Shown: piece after piece, positions 13,707 to 26,950 of the stretch
How the letters are laid out: each line of letters begins with the position of its first letter
How positions within the stretch are numbered: the first letter of the stretch is position 1
Source: Nymphaea colorata
Lineage: Eukaryota > Streptophyta > Magnoliopsida > Nymphaeales > Nymphaeaceae
Assembly (NCBI RefSeq): GCF_008831285.2
Contig: NC_045141.1
Span: 18,968,848 to 19,032,847, forward strand
Reading direction: 5' to 3'
DNA length: 64,000 nt
Notes under the pieces: model-generated
Told to the model about the DNA's origin: nothing
Databases searched by the model: none
Seen by the model: the letters and a program-made list of their open reading frames with translations, nothing else
Position numbers and translations under genes: made by a program

Positions 13707-14100
13707 TACAGCTCACTTAGTCTCGTATTAAAGATTATGGAGAATCTTTAATAACTTATAAAGAAGGTTTTAAAATGATAATTGTCATTGTTCTTAGCTT
13801 TTTCGAGTTGAAATTGAAACTGCAATGGGGCAGGTTGGTATTCGTTGGCAGCGTCGTTATGGAGGTATCAAAGGTGATTCGACACTTGGACCTGAATTCC
13901 TACACATGAAGACTCGTGTGCTTTAAGAGGGGTAAATTGTAACACTCCACTTTTACAGTTTAGCCCCATATTAAAGGTTAAAGTGAAATCTTGAAGAACT
14001 TATAAATGTGATATTTAAATAATTTATTGTCATATTTTTTATATAACCAAAACTGGGGTAAGTTGAGATCCATTAATGGAATTTTTACAGCTCAGCTATT
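13707..14100. repeat. Two adjacent copies of a dispersed non-coding repeat family
   Basis: Both copies share the order ATTAAAG, then AATCTTTAATA or ATCTTGAAGA, then ACTTATAAA, then TTGTCAT. The second begins GTAACACTCC. Related stretches lie at about 29102-29235 and 46333-46500. The beginning recalls the TGTAACA ends of some plant LTRs, but no coding region or paired LTR is visible here. Confidence 0.4.
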
Positions 14101-16674
14101 GTTAGAGAAAATATCAAACATGGGGCCCCGTCCTTGAAGGGTCCGTCATTAAAAAATTGCACCAACTTCAAAATATCATGGATGTTTATTTGATAAATAT
14201 TGGATAACAGGATATCCAACGAGTGGATCCATGCCCCCAAAAGCCCAAATCTCCATGGTAGACGCAATGCCAAATAAAGAAAGCAAAAGACAAAAAGAAC
14301 CCCGGCAGTGCAGATCCAATAAAGCCAGATTCAGAAATGGAAAAGTAACAAAATATCAGTGACTTTGGATCCGATCCATGTCACAAGAGAGAAGGGCCCT
14401 CCGTAAAGAAGCAATGTGTGGGTTGAAGGGGCATATTGGTCATTTTCTGAGAAAGGGCAGGACGGAGAGGAACATGGGTGACGCCATTATCTCCGCTCCC
14501 CACCATTGTGAAGACAGGCTGTAGCGCTTTGTTCTCGTCCCCGACAGCTTGTCTCCTTCTTCCAACAGGTTGTAGTATCGGTCCAAACCTTCCTCACCTT
14601 CCTCTTCATTCAATGTATTTCATTTTTTACTAGCTTCCATCCTTCTCTTCTTTTATACATGTGTGTGTGTGTGTGTGGCTTGAATCAAACATGTAAACAA
14701 CTTGAATTCATGTTATTATTGAGATTTAATTTCACAATATAAGAATCAAACACTTTGAGATATCTCACAACACGATGCAAGAATCAAACAAAACATTGTG
14801 GATTATAAAGCTTGATGCCAATCACTTCTTTATTGTATGAAAAAGATGCAATAATAACAATTCTAAAATGTAGACATGGTGGGTGCTACTTTAGTGAGAC
14901 CAATGGTATCCCGTTGTCTGATGGATTTCTTTTAAATTAATAAACAGGTAGGTACAAGACAATAATCACACTTTTTTGAAAAAAAATAGGACTCAGATTC
15001 TCTTTCTCAAGCTCAAGTCGTTGGTTTATTTGAACAATTTGAACTTGGATCGCATTCGATCAGGAGTAAACACCGCGAGTTACTTAATAAAAAGCAAAGT
15101 TTGTCTCATGAATTGTTCACAAGATCATGTACACACAATTTAAATTTTAAGTTGTTGAATGTGGTTATGATGAAATGGACTCAGCAAATAGAAGCAAACA
15201 TTAACGGAAGTTGTAACAAGAATATTTAATCTTGAATGCTTTCTTGGTGCTTGCTCACTACCTTGTGAACTGTACCATCAATTATTAGCAAATACTTTGG
15301 AGATCATTTTATAAATATATGTGAATAATGCTTCAATCTAAAAGTCTTTTTTATTAAGCAACTCTATCCTACTAATGAAGATGCACCCAAGTATTGAGTG
15401 TGTCGGCTAAAAATTCAAGGTCACTCTCATGTATATGTTCGATAGCCTCGGATCTGAGATATGAGACTACCCACTAAATTTGTGGGGATCCTAAAGCCAT
15501 GGATCTGCAGTCCGAACCCTGTCCCTCGCCAGACTCAGCACTAAAATTTTAGAATATAATATGGATCTCAAATCTGCAGTTGTGAAATCCACGGTTTGCT
15601 TTAACATGCTTTTCATGTAACATGGATTTGAGATCAGCATCAGATCTTAGATACGAGGCTATCAAAACTAAGGCTTATTCACCGCTTCTAGAGTGGGATC
15701 TACTTTTTTTTGAATAGGACATGTTTAATTATGGTGTATGAGTAATTAAAATGATATACATAAGGATAGTGAATGTTCGGAATACACAAATCCTTGTAGA
15801 TCCTGCATGCAAGTTGAAACATATAGAGATATCACCTTTTGGTACCGACACAACTCTGAACAGCTATATATGTAAGGAGAATTGTTTTTTAAATTCTAAT
15901 AGAAAGGTGATCTCAAATCAGACTATTTTCAACCGCATGTTCCTTGATCCATGAGTAGCACATCATTCACATAAGATTATTGTCCATACATCATTTTCGC
16001 ATCACTTGAAAGGAGCATTATAATTTATCTGTGATTTTCTCTTTGCCAGCCGTTTTCACCTACATTAGTTAGTGACTGTGATTGATTTTTCAAGAGCCTA
16101 ATACTCCACACACATGCTGCACCTCTTCTTTAGCAAACAGCACCGCCTTTTCGAGCAAATCCGCTGCATTCAGTGGCTAGCGAATCCCTTCATTTACAAA
16201 GAAGAAGACCCTTTTCTTTTCCGGCCACTCAGTCGCCGGAATTCGAAGTTTACGGTACATTTGAGCTTTACCAATACCGGCCAAAGTTAACGTCATTTTT
16301 ACTGCAGTAACGTTGGGTTAGGTAAGAGAGTTCCTACTGAAACATCGACTTCAATCACGCAGGTGGAAGCAACACAAGTGACGTAACAGTGATTCGTGGC
16401 CAAGAAATGGAAACCTTCCATCTTTTCTGATCTTGGACGTCTCCATCGCGTTTAAGATCGCTTCCCCATTATCTCCCCTTCGTCAAACGATTCTATCGTC
16501 ATATCTGTAGCAGAGTTGAGTTTTCAATGTCAGGGTATTAACTTCAAACATCACATCCACACTGTTGACACAGAGATAGCCAAAGCATCTTCTAACCATT
16601 TTTTTTCTTCAAAAATTCTTATCTGAAGTACGTAGACTGATGTTTACTTGGTGAATTCAAAAAGAAAACCGCAC

Positions 16675-16750
16675 AACAACGGCTTCAGAGTCTCACTCCT
16701 ATTGCTGTTTGCATAGAATTGGCTAACAACGGCTTCAGAGTCTCACTCCT
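16675..16750. repeat. 26-bp direct repeat, 50-bp period
   Basis: AACAACGGCTTCAGAGTCTC plus six further bases (ACTCCT) occurs at 16675-16700 and again, identical, at 16725-16750. The 24 bases between the copies are not repeated. It lies in intergenic DNA upstream of the remorin gene. Confidence 0.85.
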
Positions 16751-17667
16751 AAACATAAATTGCTCATATCATGACGAAGCTTAGTGACCATAAGACGGAT
16801 TATACATACTTTCCATTTATAACAATTGTATTTATTTTTTTAATAATCTGTCTACATTCAACACATTTTGAACTTAAAAAGACTGATACTTTTCAAATGG
16901 GTAGCTAAAATTCCATAAAAAACTTAACCAATTTTTTAGCTTATGAAGTTCATCTTATATTTTTAGCAAGTATGATTTTTCGTTGTTTATAAGATTTTAG
17001 ACACATTGGAATTGATTCAAAAGTGCCACAGTACCAGCATGAGTTGCTTTTCCAACTAGTTAATAGCTCCTTCAAACCACATAATTCTGCTGTATTCTTG
17101 TAGATTTGAGTTGGCTTCGAGGAGATTAGGAGCATATGGTAAACCGCCTGATCTCTCCAAGTAACCATGAACTCATAGAACAAGGGGAGAAGGGGTCTCC
17201 TCACCTCTCGCCGACGGCCTTCATAATTGAGCCGTCTTTGTCGTGCCTCTTCAAATTTTGTAGCTCCAATTTGTTCTTTTGTTTTCTTTTTTTTTGGGGA
17301 AGAGTACAAAAACGAGTGCTATGTGGCCGATCTGAAAGTGGGTTGACAGGAGTTGGTCCGGATGAAAAATATCTGGACCGGGAAGGCGAGAGACATGCAA
17401 AAAATCGGCGATTATTTCCGACGAGGGGTGGGCGGGACGGTGACCCGCGAAATCGGGGGGCGGGGTGGCAGCAGAAAGAGACGGTGGGGAGGGAAGACAC
17501 GAATTGATAATTGGTGGTGGTGGTGGTCGAGGGTTGGACGACCGTTGGATGCTTCGTCCTTCGTCCTCTGTCCTCGTCCCCTCCACCGGAAATGGCCCAG
17601 CGCGGACAATAAACAACTATTTGCCAAAATAATTCACGGAGCACTCTAATAAGCACTTCTCCCCTTC

Positions 17668-17755
17668 TTCTTCCTCTTCTTCTTCTCTCGTTACTGCTAC
17701 AACTCTCTCTCTCTCTCTCACTCACTCACTCTGTGTGTGTGTGGAAGTGGTGGTG
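17668..17755 (+). promoter_or_regulatory. CT-rich 5' leader of the remorin gene
   Basis: A polypyrimidine stretch of CTT, CTC and CT repeats, followed by a short CACT and GT repeat, runs up to the ATG. CT-rich tracts of this kind are frequent around plant transcription starts. No TATA box was placed with confidence. Confidence 0.45.
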
Positions 17756-20700
17756 ATGGAAGGGGAAAAGCCCAAGGTGGAAGAGGTCGGAGGGACGGCG
17801 GAGCCCCAGCCGCATGCTCCGGTGGACGTGGCGGACGAGAAGGCCGTCGTCACCGCGCCACCACCAGCCGCGGAGCCCGATGATACCAAGGCTCTGGCCA
17901 TCGTTGAGAGTGAGATCCGCTGTCCTTGCACCCGTGCTTCTTTTTCTGCTCAACTTTTAGCGGTGTCTGCAGTATTTGCAAATTTTCATGAATTCTAGAG
18001 TTTTGTTTGCTCGTAGTGGTGTTTGCTCATTTTTATTTTTGTTATTCAGAGATCTCTTGGTTGTGAATTATGGTCCTTATGAAGAAGCTGGTCAGTTTTC
18101 TGTTTTCGTTTTTCTTTTTTTTAAGGTTTGTGTTTCTGGCTCTGCCAATTTCCATTTTTTTTTATGGACCAACGAGGTAGGAACTTTCTTTTGTCTTTAC
18201 TGAAAAGGATGAGAGGAAGGTTTATCCTTCACCTTTAGCAACTTGAAGTGTGGCTAGTCTCCAGAGTATGGAAAAGAAGAAAAACTACGCTTAGAATAGT
18301 ATATGTTTCCTGTATACTCTCTTTCCTCTCTGGTGAATGAATTGTTTGGTTATCTCTTATTGCTTTGGTTCGTTGGTTAATAGCAGGTGTTTTTTTAGTA
18401 ATTTTTAGTTGTTGTTGCTACAGACCTTTTTTTTTTTCACGTAATCCTTTTTTGTGTTTATGCGGCTTGTAGAGGAAACTTTTGACGTACAATTTTAGGG
18501 GGAAGGGAGTCTTCTTGCCTTTGTATTTTGCTTCTGCACTTCATAGAGGTGTCAAGTATTTTTTTTGGACATCCTATCGCAGAGGAGAAGATCTAAAATT
18601 CTGGGTCATAATTTTTTTTTTTTAGAAATTTTCTGTTCATGTTCGCATATAATTTTTAAATTTTCTGTTAATTTCTTGTATTTTTGCAATTTTGATTCGT
18701 GTTGTTTTTTGTTTCTGGCATTTTTCTATACAACAACAGGGAGCAATAATGGTAATGCTTATATTCCTATCTGTTTCCATTGATCACTTATTTGGTAAAT
18801 TTGAAGGGTTGAAGTCGTCTACTCAATTGCTTATCCATGATTCGACTCTCTCTTCCTGTGAAAACCAGATTCAGCCGCTACCAACATATAATTTGACAAA
18901 ATCGATAGATCTGCTATTGATACTGATTTAGGTTTCTGTTTTAAATTTTAAATTCAAAGAAAGGTGACGTAAATATTTTGGCTTTTACTTCTACTGGAGA
19001 GGTTCCTATTCGGTACTTCCAATGCTTGTTATTCTGTATATTTAGAATTGCTTTAAACATTAGTGTGACAAGGTTCTGGATTCGATTTTTCAGGTTGAGG
19101 ATACTTACTACTTTTGGATTTTTCTGACATGAATTTGGAACAAATCTTGCTGGTGGTTATTTTATATGGTCTGTGGCTGCTGACGGGTTTGCATGACAAG
19201 ATGCATGTTACTGTTTGAGGTTGCCAGTAGATATATCCATTTGGACATGTTCCACAATTCGGGATTAATCTTATCTTGAACTATCTCTATATGGTCTGTG
19301 GTCCTTGACACATTATGGGCATTAAATTGATATCCCTTAGTCGAAGATGTGATGGGTTGGTGAGAAAACACCAAATGCTTTTCAGTCCTTTTCATGCTTT
19401 TTTATTTTTTTACTGTTTAACCTTGCTGTTTTCATTCTCTTGCCTGTTTAAAAAGGAGATTTTGGAAGCTAATTTTCTTCCTTGAGTTGGTGGCTCTCTA
19501 TCTAGACCTCGTTTGTTTTGAGCCTTTGGGATGAACTAACATTCTAGTGCAAACAATTGAAATTTTTTACTGTGAAATGTATTAGATATACCTTTTTCTT
19601 GCTGTTTCAGTTTCATTCTTTTGCACAGTAAACTTTGTGGATCTAGATTGTTTTGTAAGAACTATGAAATAATCTTCTTCTCTGGCATTTAATTCTTTTC
19701 TATCATCAGAGGTTGCAGAACCAGCTCCCCCTGCTCTAGAGAAAGATTCAGGAGGTTCTATTAACAGAGGTACGTCTTAGCAGCTAGCTGCTATACTATC
19801 TGCTGAAGAATCTGAACTTCACATCTATCAGTTATATTGGTTGCCCTTGCTGAATTTTGTGAAGCTTTGCTCTAATGCGTAATCTTTTCTCCCTTTGTTA
19901 TGATTGTGGTGTTAGATGCTGTTCTTGCAAAGGTTGAAAGTGAGAAGAAAGTGTCCCTGATCAAAGCATGGGAAGAGAATGAAAAGACAAAAGCTGAGAA
20001 CAAGTATGGTGCTGTCCTTTCAAATAGTTGAATACTTGATGTATCTTTCGAGCAGTTTCAATGAATTACTAATCATTAAACACTGTCTTGGACTATCTTT
20101 ATTGACCCAAAGTCATGATGTAACCCGGAGAAGTAACTGCCTGAAGTATTATTCCAACTTTTGACTAGACTGCATGAAAATCAGTACAGGTGCCTGAGTT
20201 TGGATCTCAGTCTTCAGCATGGATTCTTAGAGGAAGTTGAAACTTTTCATATTTTGGCCATCTACCAGATGAACTTATCCTTTTTGTCTTATGTTTTTTT
20301 TCACTAATCTTTCTGGCTAATCATCATAGTGTGTCAACGTGGGAGGCTGGGACCATCCAGCAAGGTTGATGAAGTGCTACGCAGGAAGCCAGTACTGTAA
20401 ATATTTGAGAATACAAATTTTACTGATTAAATTTTAGCCCTGCTTGGAAAAGAATTTCTACATGATGCAATGTCAAAGTCACCCTTGAGCGACTCAGTAT
20501 GACATATGGTGATCTTATGTTTCATGTGCAAGCCTGAAGACTAATGATTTCAGTATCATCTTTTTTCTCCTTTGAACCTTGCACCTATCCTTCGAGTTAT
20601 GCTGTTGTCTCTATTTTTACCGTAGCTTAATGATAAGTGTTCAGTTCAAAGATACTGTTGAAGAAAGTGTTTGTGGGCTGACTATTGCACCGCTTGTGGT

Positions 20701-21375
20701 TAACAGGTTCCAGAAAAGGCTTTCAGATATTGGATCGTGGGAGAATGCACAGAAGGCTGCCCTGGAAGCTAAACTGAAAAGTTTGGAGGTAGTTTCCTAA
20801 CCTTGCAGGGCTTTTGTCTATATTACTGGATCTTTTGTTAATAATTTTTCACGCGTTACTTGGAACTTGTTTCTACTTTTTTGGGCTATTTGGTAAAGGA
20901 TATCTGGAAATTCTTATTAATGTTTATTGCAATTGAATCTGCTTATTAATCTGTCTAAGAGTCTGGAAAAGTATGGATGATCCTTTTATTTTTTCCTGTT
21001 CAAAAAACATTGATGTACTAGTCTGCTCCTTATTTTTACTTTAATTCTGATCCTATAGGATGTTGTTAAGCTGGATATTGATCAGTTTTCAACATAAAAA
21101 ATCATCAAAAGAAACTTGCCTATCATAATGTCATTAAATGATTAAAGACATTCAAATATTTTCTCTATGTATAGGAAAGCTATGAAAAGAAGAAGGCTGC
21201 ATGTGCTGAGAAAATGAAGAACAAGGTTGCAATAGTGCATAAGTCTGCGGAGGAGAAACGGGCAATAGCTGAGGCTAAAAAAGGTGAAGAGTTGCTTGTG
21301 GCTGAAGAGAAAGCTGCAAAATACCGAGCAACAGGTCTGACACCGAAAAAGCTCTTTGGTTGCTTTGGGAGCTAA
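17756..21375 (+). CDS. Remorin (group 1-like), 194 aa
   Basis: Five exons, 17756-17909, 19710-19769, 19916-20003, 20707-20788 and 21175-21375, with all phases matching (585 nt). Remorins are plant plasma-membrane nanodomain proteins acting in plant-microbe interaction, cell-to-cell movement and signalling. The first 70 residues are acidic and proline-rich with no predicted fold, as in Remorin_N. Residues about 72-185 form the charged coiled-coil Remorin_C, visible as KAWEENEKTKAENK, RLSDIGSWENAQKAALEAKL and SAEEKRAIAEAKKGEELL. The C-terminal anchor ends GLTPKKLFGCFGS, with Cys191 as the likely S-acylation site. The start is the ATG at 17756; no earlier in-frame ATG is seen. Length and exon pattern fit the family. 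The leader is CT-rich (about 17660-17720). I see no break. Confidence 0.95.
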
Positions 21376-21639
21376 TGTGATTATCTCCTTCCTGGAGAAA
21401 AACATTGCTAGCTTCTTGTGTACGTTTTTATCAGTTCTATTCTTTAATTGTTCCAGTGTGTTAAGTATCATGTGTAAATATTGTTTCATCACGTACCGGT
21501 GCTTGGGTGATGTTTCTGTTGGTGTCTATTTGTGTCTGACAAAAACTAAGTCCGATGACAATGGACGTCTTTTCAGTTGGATTTGTTCTCAATCTTGTAC
21601 AGTTGATTTCCTGGATAATTTTCTGCTGTTCGTTTAACA

Positions 21640-21645
21640 AATAAA
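21640..21645 (+). terminator. Poly(A) signal AATAAA of the remorin gene
   Basis: A canonical AATAAA followed by GTTTGTG-rich sequence, 265 bp after the remorin stop codon, is a plausible cleavage and polyadenylation signal. Confidence 0.5.
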
Positions 21646-22475
21646 GTTTGTGAATTTATTAGGAATTTGGAAAGATCTGCAGGCAGGTTATCAAAAGAAT
21701 AACGTGTCCAAGATAGAATACATTTAACCACGTGCGCAACTCTGCTTTTCTTGATAGTGGGTCATCGCAGGCTTAACAATGAAATCTTTTCCCAACTCTC
21801 AAATGTTTAAAATGGTTTGTCAGTGTGCCCCTTGAAAGTTTTGTGGTAGTTTGATGGTCATGCACAGTTGAGTTTCTTATTACTTTGTGTAGCTCGTTTG
21901 AGTGTTGAACTGAAGTTGGCTGCAGGTCGTGGTCCTGTTAAAAATGGAGGGTGCTCTAGTTAGTTTTGCGTTAGGTCATCAAATGATGAAAGTAGATAAT
22001 GGAAAACCCAAACTATGAAACTTAATTCCTCTTTGTTGGAAATGCAGAAGGTTGGCTTGCTGCATTTGTTTATAACTGCAAGTTGAAAGTGAAGTGATTT
22101 ACCTTGGCTAACTGCAACTTTTCATCCTGAAGGTTTTGCTTTGTACGAGCCTAAATTTGCATTTACATGTACTGGAATGATACACAAAAGTTATAAGATC
22201 TCTTTATGTTTCAGTCAGTGTCTAATGAAATCGAGCAGCAGTAGCCTCAAGCAGGTTGTTGTAGGTTCCCTTTTGGCTTTAGAAGAATAATTTTGAGTTC
22301 AAATTACCACTGTTTTTTGCATAAGCCTAAGGGTCGTTTGGAACTGTTTGGAACACTGAGGATTTTGTAAAATGAGCATTTTGTAAATCTGTTCTAAAGA
22401 TTGGGGTAGATTAGATTAGGGTAGATTCATGGGGACACTAGTTTTAGTGTTTTATAAATTTACTTCAATCTTTAA

Positions 22476-22625
22476 GGTAGACTTATAGAACACTTACAAA
22501 GTATTTTAAATGTCAAACGATGCTTACAAACATAAGCTTTGGCCTTTCTTTGAGGTAGATTTATGCAACACTTACAAAGTATTCCAACTATCAAACGATG
22601 CTTGTGAACATAAGCTTTGGCCTCT
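22476..22625. repeat. Two-copy tandem duplication, about 78 bp
   Basis: GGTAGACTTATAGAACACTT at 22476 is repeated as GGTAGATTTATGCAACACTT at 22554, and similarity continues through CAAACGATGCTT and CATAAGCTTTGGCCT. The copies differ by several substitutions. Confidence 0.8.
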
Positions 22626-22634
22626 GGGGATAAG

Positions 22635-22718
22635 GTTACTAATTTCATGGTTTTACATGCTGAATGTCATAGACTATAATGTTACTAATTTCATGGTTTT
22701 ACATGCTGAATGTCATAA
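22635..22718. repeat. Two-copy tandem duplication, 46 bp
   Basis: GTTACTAATTTCATGGTTTT and the following ACATGCTGAATGTCATA occur at 22635 and again at 22681 with no difference over about 37 bp. Confidence 0.9.
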
Positions 22719-22845
22719 GTCTGCATGTTAAAGGAAGATTGGAAAGCATTCGCTGAATCGGCGGCTTGATAGCTCCATTCTCAATTTTCTTTGTTTGCTG
22801 AAGGCCTTATGGCTTCAACCTTGCGTGCTCATAACTCTGAAGGAG

Positions 22846-23062
22846 AAACTGAATTGCTACTATTACAAACTTTTGAAGAGCAAAGACCGTCTTCATCGAA
22901 AGCAAATATATTAGATTTTCTTTTCCTTCATGGCTGAACAAGGGAAGTATTCTCCGAAACCTGAATTGCTACTATTACAAACTTTTGAAGAGCAAAGACT
23001 GTCTTCATCGAAAGCAAATATATTAGATTTTCTTTTCCTCCATGGCTGAACAAGGGGAGTAT
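22846..23062. repeat. Two-copy tandem duplication, 112 bp
   Basis: GAATTGCTACTATTACAAAC starts at 22851 and again at 22963. The match runs through CTTCATCGAAAGCAAATATA to CATGGCTGAACAAGG with only a few mismatches, so the event is recent. Confidence 0.92.
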
Positions 23063-26000
23063 GTTGAGAAGAGAAATCCGTTGTCCCCCTAGAATATAGA
23101 GATGCTTTCAGTGCCTCAGGATACCACTTTTATTGCATTTCATCTTGTGTGTAAGTGGCTCTACTTTTGCTAAACAAGGGAGTTGATGCTTTGGGGATTC
23201 AAGAAAGAAACTTACCACATAACAACCCCCCGGGTTGACAAATGCACCAACAATTTTTTTTTTCAACTTGTCACCGCCAAAATTTGCCAACATCTTAGCC
23301 AATATCTTGCCTGTACCGTGCCCGTCAGATATTTATCGTCATCCCCTCATGAATTACCAATACTCAAGGGTGTTGATCAATGAACACATAGAACAACACT
23401 AATTAGGTAAGATCCTTTCATGCATACCGAACTAATCCTACTATTTATTCCTTCTCAAATTTGCAAGGTTAGCTTCCGCTAACCTTACAAATTTAATGTA
23501 TACAATTGTTTTTTTAAGAGTGAAGAACTAATGTATGGTTCCGTTACAATGCGTACATAAGTTTTTCTGAAAGTGTAAAGATTAATAACCCCCAAAATAT
23601 TCATAAAACTAACATTTTTTTAGAAATTCCATACTGAGCAAATGAACCAGAATAAATGTGTCTATCACGTTGCTTAAAAAAAACCTCTGTCTCAGAGTTG
23701 TATTTGAGAATATATGCATATTTCAATTATGTCACAGTCGAACCTTTTTAGAATAATGAATCTCCCAATTGATGGGTTTCACCAAACCACTCATGGATTT
23801 CATTTGATTAACTTTCTCTTAAGATCTAAAAGACGGCATACCATACCGAGCATAGGCAGCTTTTGCTGAATCACGGCAACTACAAATATAAGGCAGTAAG
23901 GAAGAGTGACAGCCGCTAACTACAAAGATCTCTGATCCATCTTGGGATGATTCTATCCCAATCCGCAACATTAGCACCGAATTTGTCAGAATCGTCCCCT
24001 TGCAAACATGATATTGGCTGACACCAGTGTTGTAAAAATTCGATTTGCAAACAGAATCGGCGGAGCTGCCTATTCCGATTCACCGATTTAATTGAATTGG
24101 TTGTGAATCGTCAACCGATGTTTAAGTCATTTTCTAAATATAAATAAAAATACAAAAGAATAATTAAAAATAAAAAATATGATAATTCTATGAACAGTTA
24201 GGGGACGTTTGAATTACACCACGAAGCCACGTATTGGAAACAGAATCAGGATTTTTGCTTTCAAAAATAGATTTTTTAAAATATCGTGTGCCATCAAAAC
24301 TGGGTTATGAGGAAAACCCAGTTTTGACAAATTTGTTTAGTAAAAAAGGGTGAAACCCAGAGTCCCCTCATGCTATTCATGAAAAGCCTGAACAAGCAGA
24401 CCAAATTTTCAGAACAAATAAACCAAAATTTCAGAACTCGATACAAAGCTTGGTTTTCATAAAACAAGTTTTCACAAAACTCGATTAGACAAGAGAGTCA
24501 CTCAAACGCCTTCCATGGTGCCCTTAAATTCAAGCAGATTGGGAGCAGTTCCGATAACACTGGTTGATACCAATTAACCTAAAAAATTATGTGTTCTTTC
24601 TGTTACTTTTCTTATTCTAATGAGAAACGAGAAAATAAGCAGACATGAGCCAAAGCATATATTCCAATGATACACTCATACAGGTGAGCAAATCGATGCG
24701 ATGGAGATACCAAAACAGACAAAGTGTCCAGCACAATCGGACAGGTTCCTCGTCAGTACGCGCACGGTCACATCGTAATTTCCCGCGGTGCTGGCAGGGC
24801 AGAGGGTTCATCGTCTCCGGAAGGCTCTTACAGAAACTATTATTACAGAAAGATGTATGCAGTTTATTTCGTTCTGTCACAATCGAATCTTGTATTGCTC
24901 AGTTATCTATGATGCGTAGATGGGTTGTTATGAAGCTCATTACAGAACAAAAGTATCAGAATTTTTTAAGCATCATTCACGTGAAAATATGGTTTTGATC
25001 ATATGCTGTTTGCGAAGGTAACAAGAAATAAAGGTTATTTAAGATGATATAATTCGTGAGTATGAGAGCTATTATATTATAGTGATCGATGAACAACGGG
25101 AGGAACCAGATGAGCTGTCTACCCACGCAATCTCTTTGACTCGACTTGGTGGTGGGTGGGAGAGGTGAAAGAGATACTGTCACCTCCCACCAACCAACGG
25201 AGAGAAAATGATCAACATGAAACACCCCCGCAAATAATTCACGGTGACTTCTACTTCTCCACCGTTTTTGTTGGAATTAAATACTCGGGTAGTCAATCGA
25301 CAAACTGAGGGATATCACAGTGAATGAAGCACAAGTACCGGAAAGATAAAAAAAAAATTGATAGCCACGGTTCTGAGGTCAGAGTTTGATTTGAAATTTC
25401 TTTATGTGGGACCCGCGGTGCAAACAAACTCCAGATTTTACGTCACTACGTGAAAAAAGTGAATTAGATTCTTATCAATGTCAAATCTTCAGATCTGAGA
25501 TTCTCATTAATCTCAAATCACCTTGGATCTCAGATTTCAAACTAACAAATATTCTCCCGAGTTGCCAATTTACATGAATACATAAGAAGTTACAGCGTTA
25601 AGTTTCGGATTAAGACTCTCATCCGTCTTTCTTCTGATCATGGTCAGGAATCTTCCAACTGTTGTTGGCACCACAAAAGTATTCATTAATTATAGGGAGA
25701 ATTCAAGCTCTTTATTTTGGTTGTTGGAATTAAAGGCATTTACAAGCATTGAGGGGTGCGGCGTACCTGGTTGGTTGGGTCAGCGGTTGGTAGGCCGACC
25801 TCTGGTTCAGATTCCAGAGGCACCTGTCCTTTACAAAAGCGGATGCGTGACCGGATTATGGGGTCGGAGAAAGGTTTTGAGGGTTTTCATGCTTTGCACA
25901 TGAGTGACCAAAAGGCTGAGCCTAACAAGATGAGAGAAATTAGCATTCTATCAAGTTTGCTTCTTGTAAGGGTTCATGTTCCTTTACTTGAAAACAAACT

Positions 26001-26918
26001 TGATTACTGGCTTAGATTTTAGTCAGAGCAGCTCCATCTCTCCTCCTTTTGAAATTGTAATGAACGTAGAGAACTGCTCTTTCGACTTACAAAAAAATCT
26101 GCTTCGAGGGGCATAGCTTAAACAAGTGAACTTGGGGTGCGTTATATAGCATGTCTCTGGTTCAAGCACATGAGAGCTGTATTTATGTAACCTAAGGGGT
26201 TGCGTGACAGTCGTAACACTATGTGAATGTTTTATGATTCTACCCCAAAGTTTATGACAGATTCATAGAACACTATAGCTCAGTGTCCATAAATCTAGCT
26301 TAATCTTTGGAGTAGATTCATCGAACACTCATAAACTGTTCCATTTGCCAAAAGACCTCTAAAGAGTGAGTCCTATGTATAAGTTGAAGCACGTGGAGAT
26401 CTTGCCGCTTGGTACTGATGCAAGACTAGACCCTAAAAAAAAGGGAAATGAGGGGACTTTGGCTTGCCTCCAAGCAATGAGATTTTTCTGCACTGTCACC
26501 CGGACTTACGTGAAAAATATTTCGAATTGCTCTTAGTTTAAAGTTTGAACACACTTGGGGTGATGATTGATGATCTTGAATAGAAAAGTTAGGCGGGGCA
26601 ATATATGTGTCATCTTTTGTTGAGTTGAAAGATGAGGCGATCATGCAACATGTTTCTTCAATTTGTGAGGTCGCCTAATCTTGTTGTCGGATTTTCTTTT
26701 TTCTAAAAAGAAAAATAGTTGTCATCTCTTTGTCAAATAAGTAGGATGAGTGTTGTCCTTATCATATCATATTAGTTAAACACAACAGTCTCCAGATATG
26801 GACCAATATGGTTTTTGCGAAATTTTGTGTTTTTTAGTTTTTATTTGAGATAAATGATTTTTGTTAATATGAACAAAAAAAATAAAAGTATAATATGAAA
26901 GGGCAAAAAATTACAATA

Positions 26919-26921
<3 letters not shown>

Positions 26922-26950
<29 letters not shown>
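26922..26950. repeat. GA microsatellite
   Basis: About 14 uninterrupted AG units, followed about 80 bp later by a second, interrupted GA-rich stretch (27020-27055). Confidence 0.9.

Larger units (their letters stand above)
10080..17640. other. Intergenic region, 7.6 kb, AT-rich, no gene recognised
   Basis: Nothing here translates to a protein I recognise. It contains a MITE-like block (11595-11783), a degenerate CCGAACC/GACCCGA-rich stretch (about 12190-12350), two adjacent copies of a dispersed repeat (13707-14100), a 26-bp direct repeat (16675-16750) and homopolymer runs. Frames at 12473-12776 overlap on opposite strands and show no family signature. The end beyond about 17400 is GC-rich and is probably promoter and leader of the remorin gene. 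Confidence 0.5.

Noticed and set aside
17201-17725. 174-codon minus-strand frame upstream of the remorin gene, plus overlapping frames on both strands
   Set aside because: The GC-rich promoter composition keeps several frames open at once. The translations are low-complexity Arg/Ser/Pro/His runs with no family.
24617-24998. 117-codon plus frame and 87-codon minus frame
   Set aside because: No recognisable protein family on either strand, and no flanking exons.
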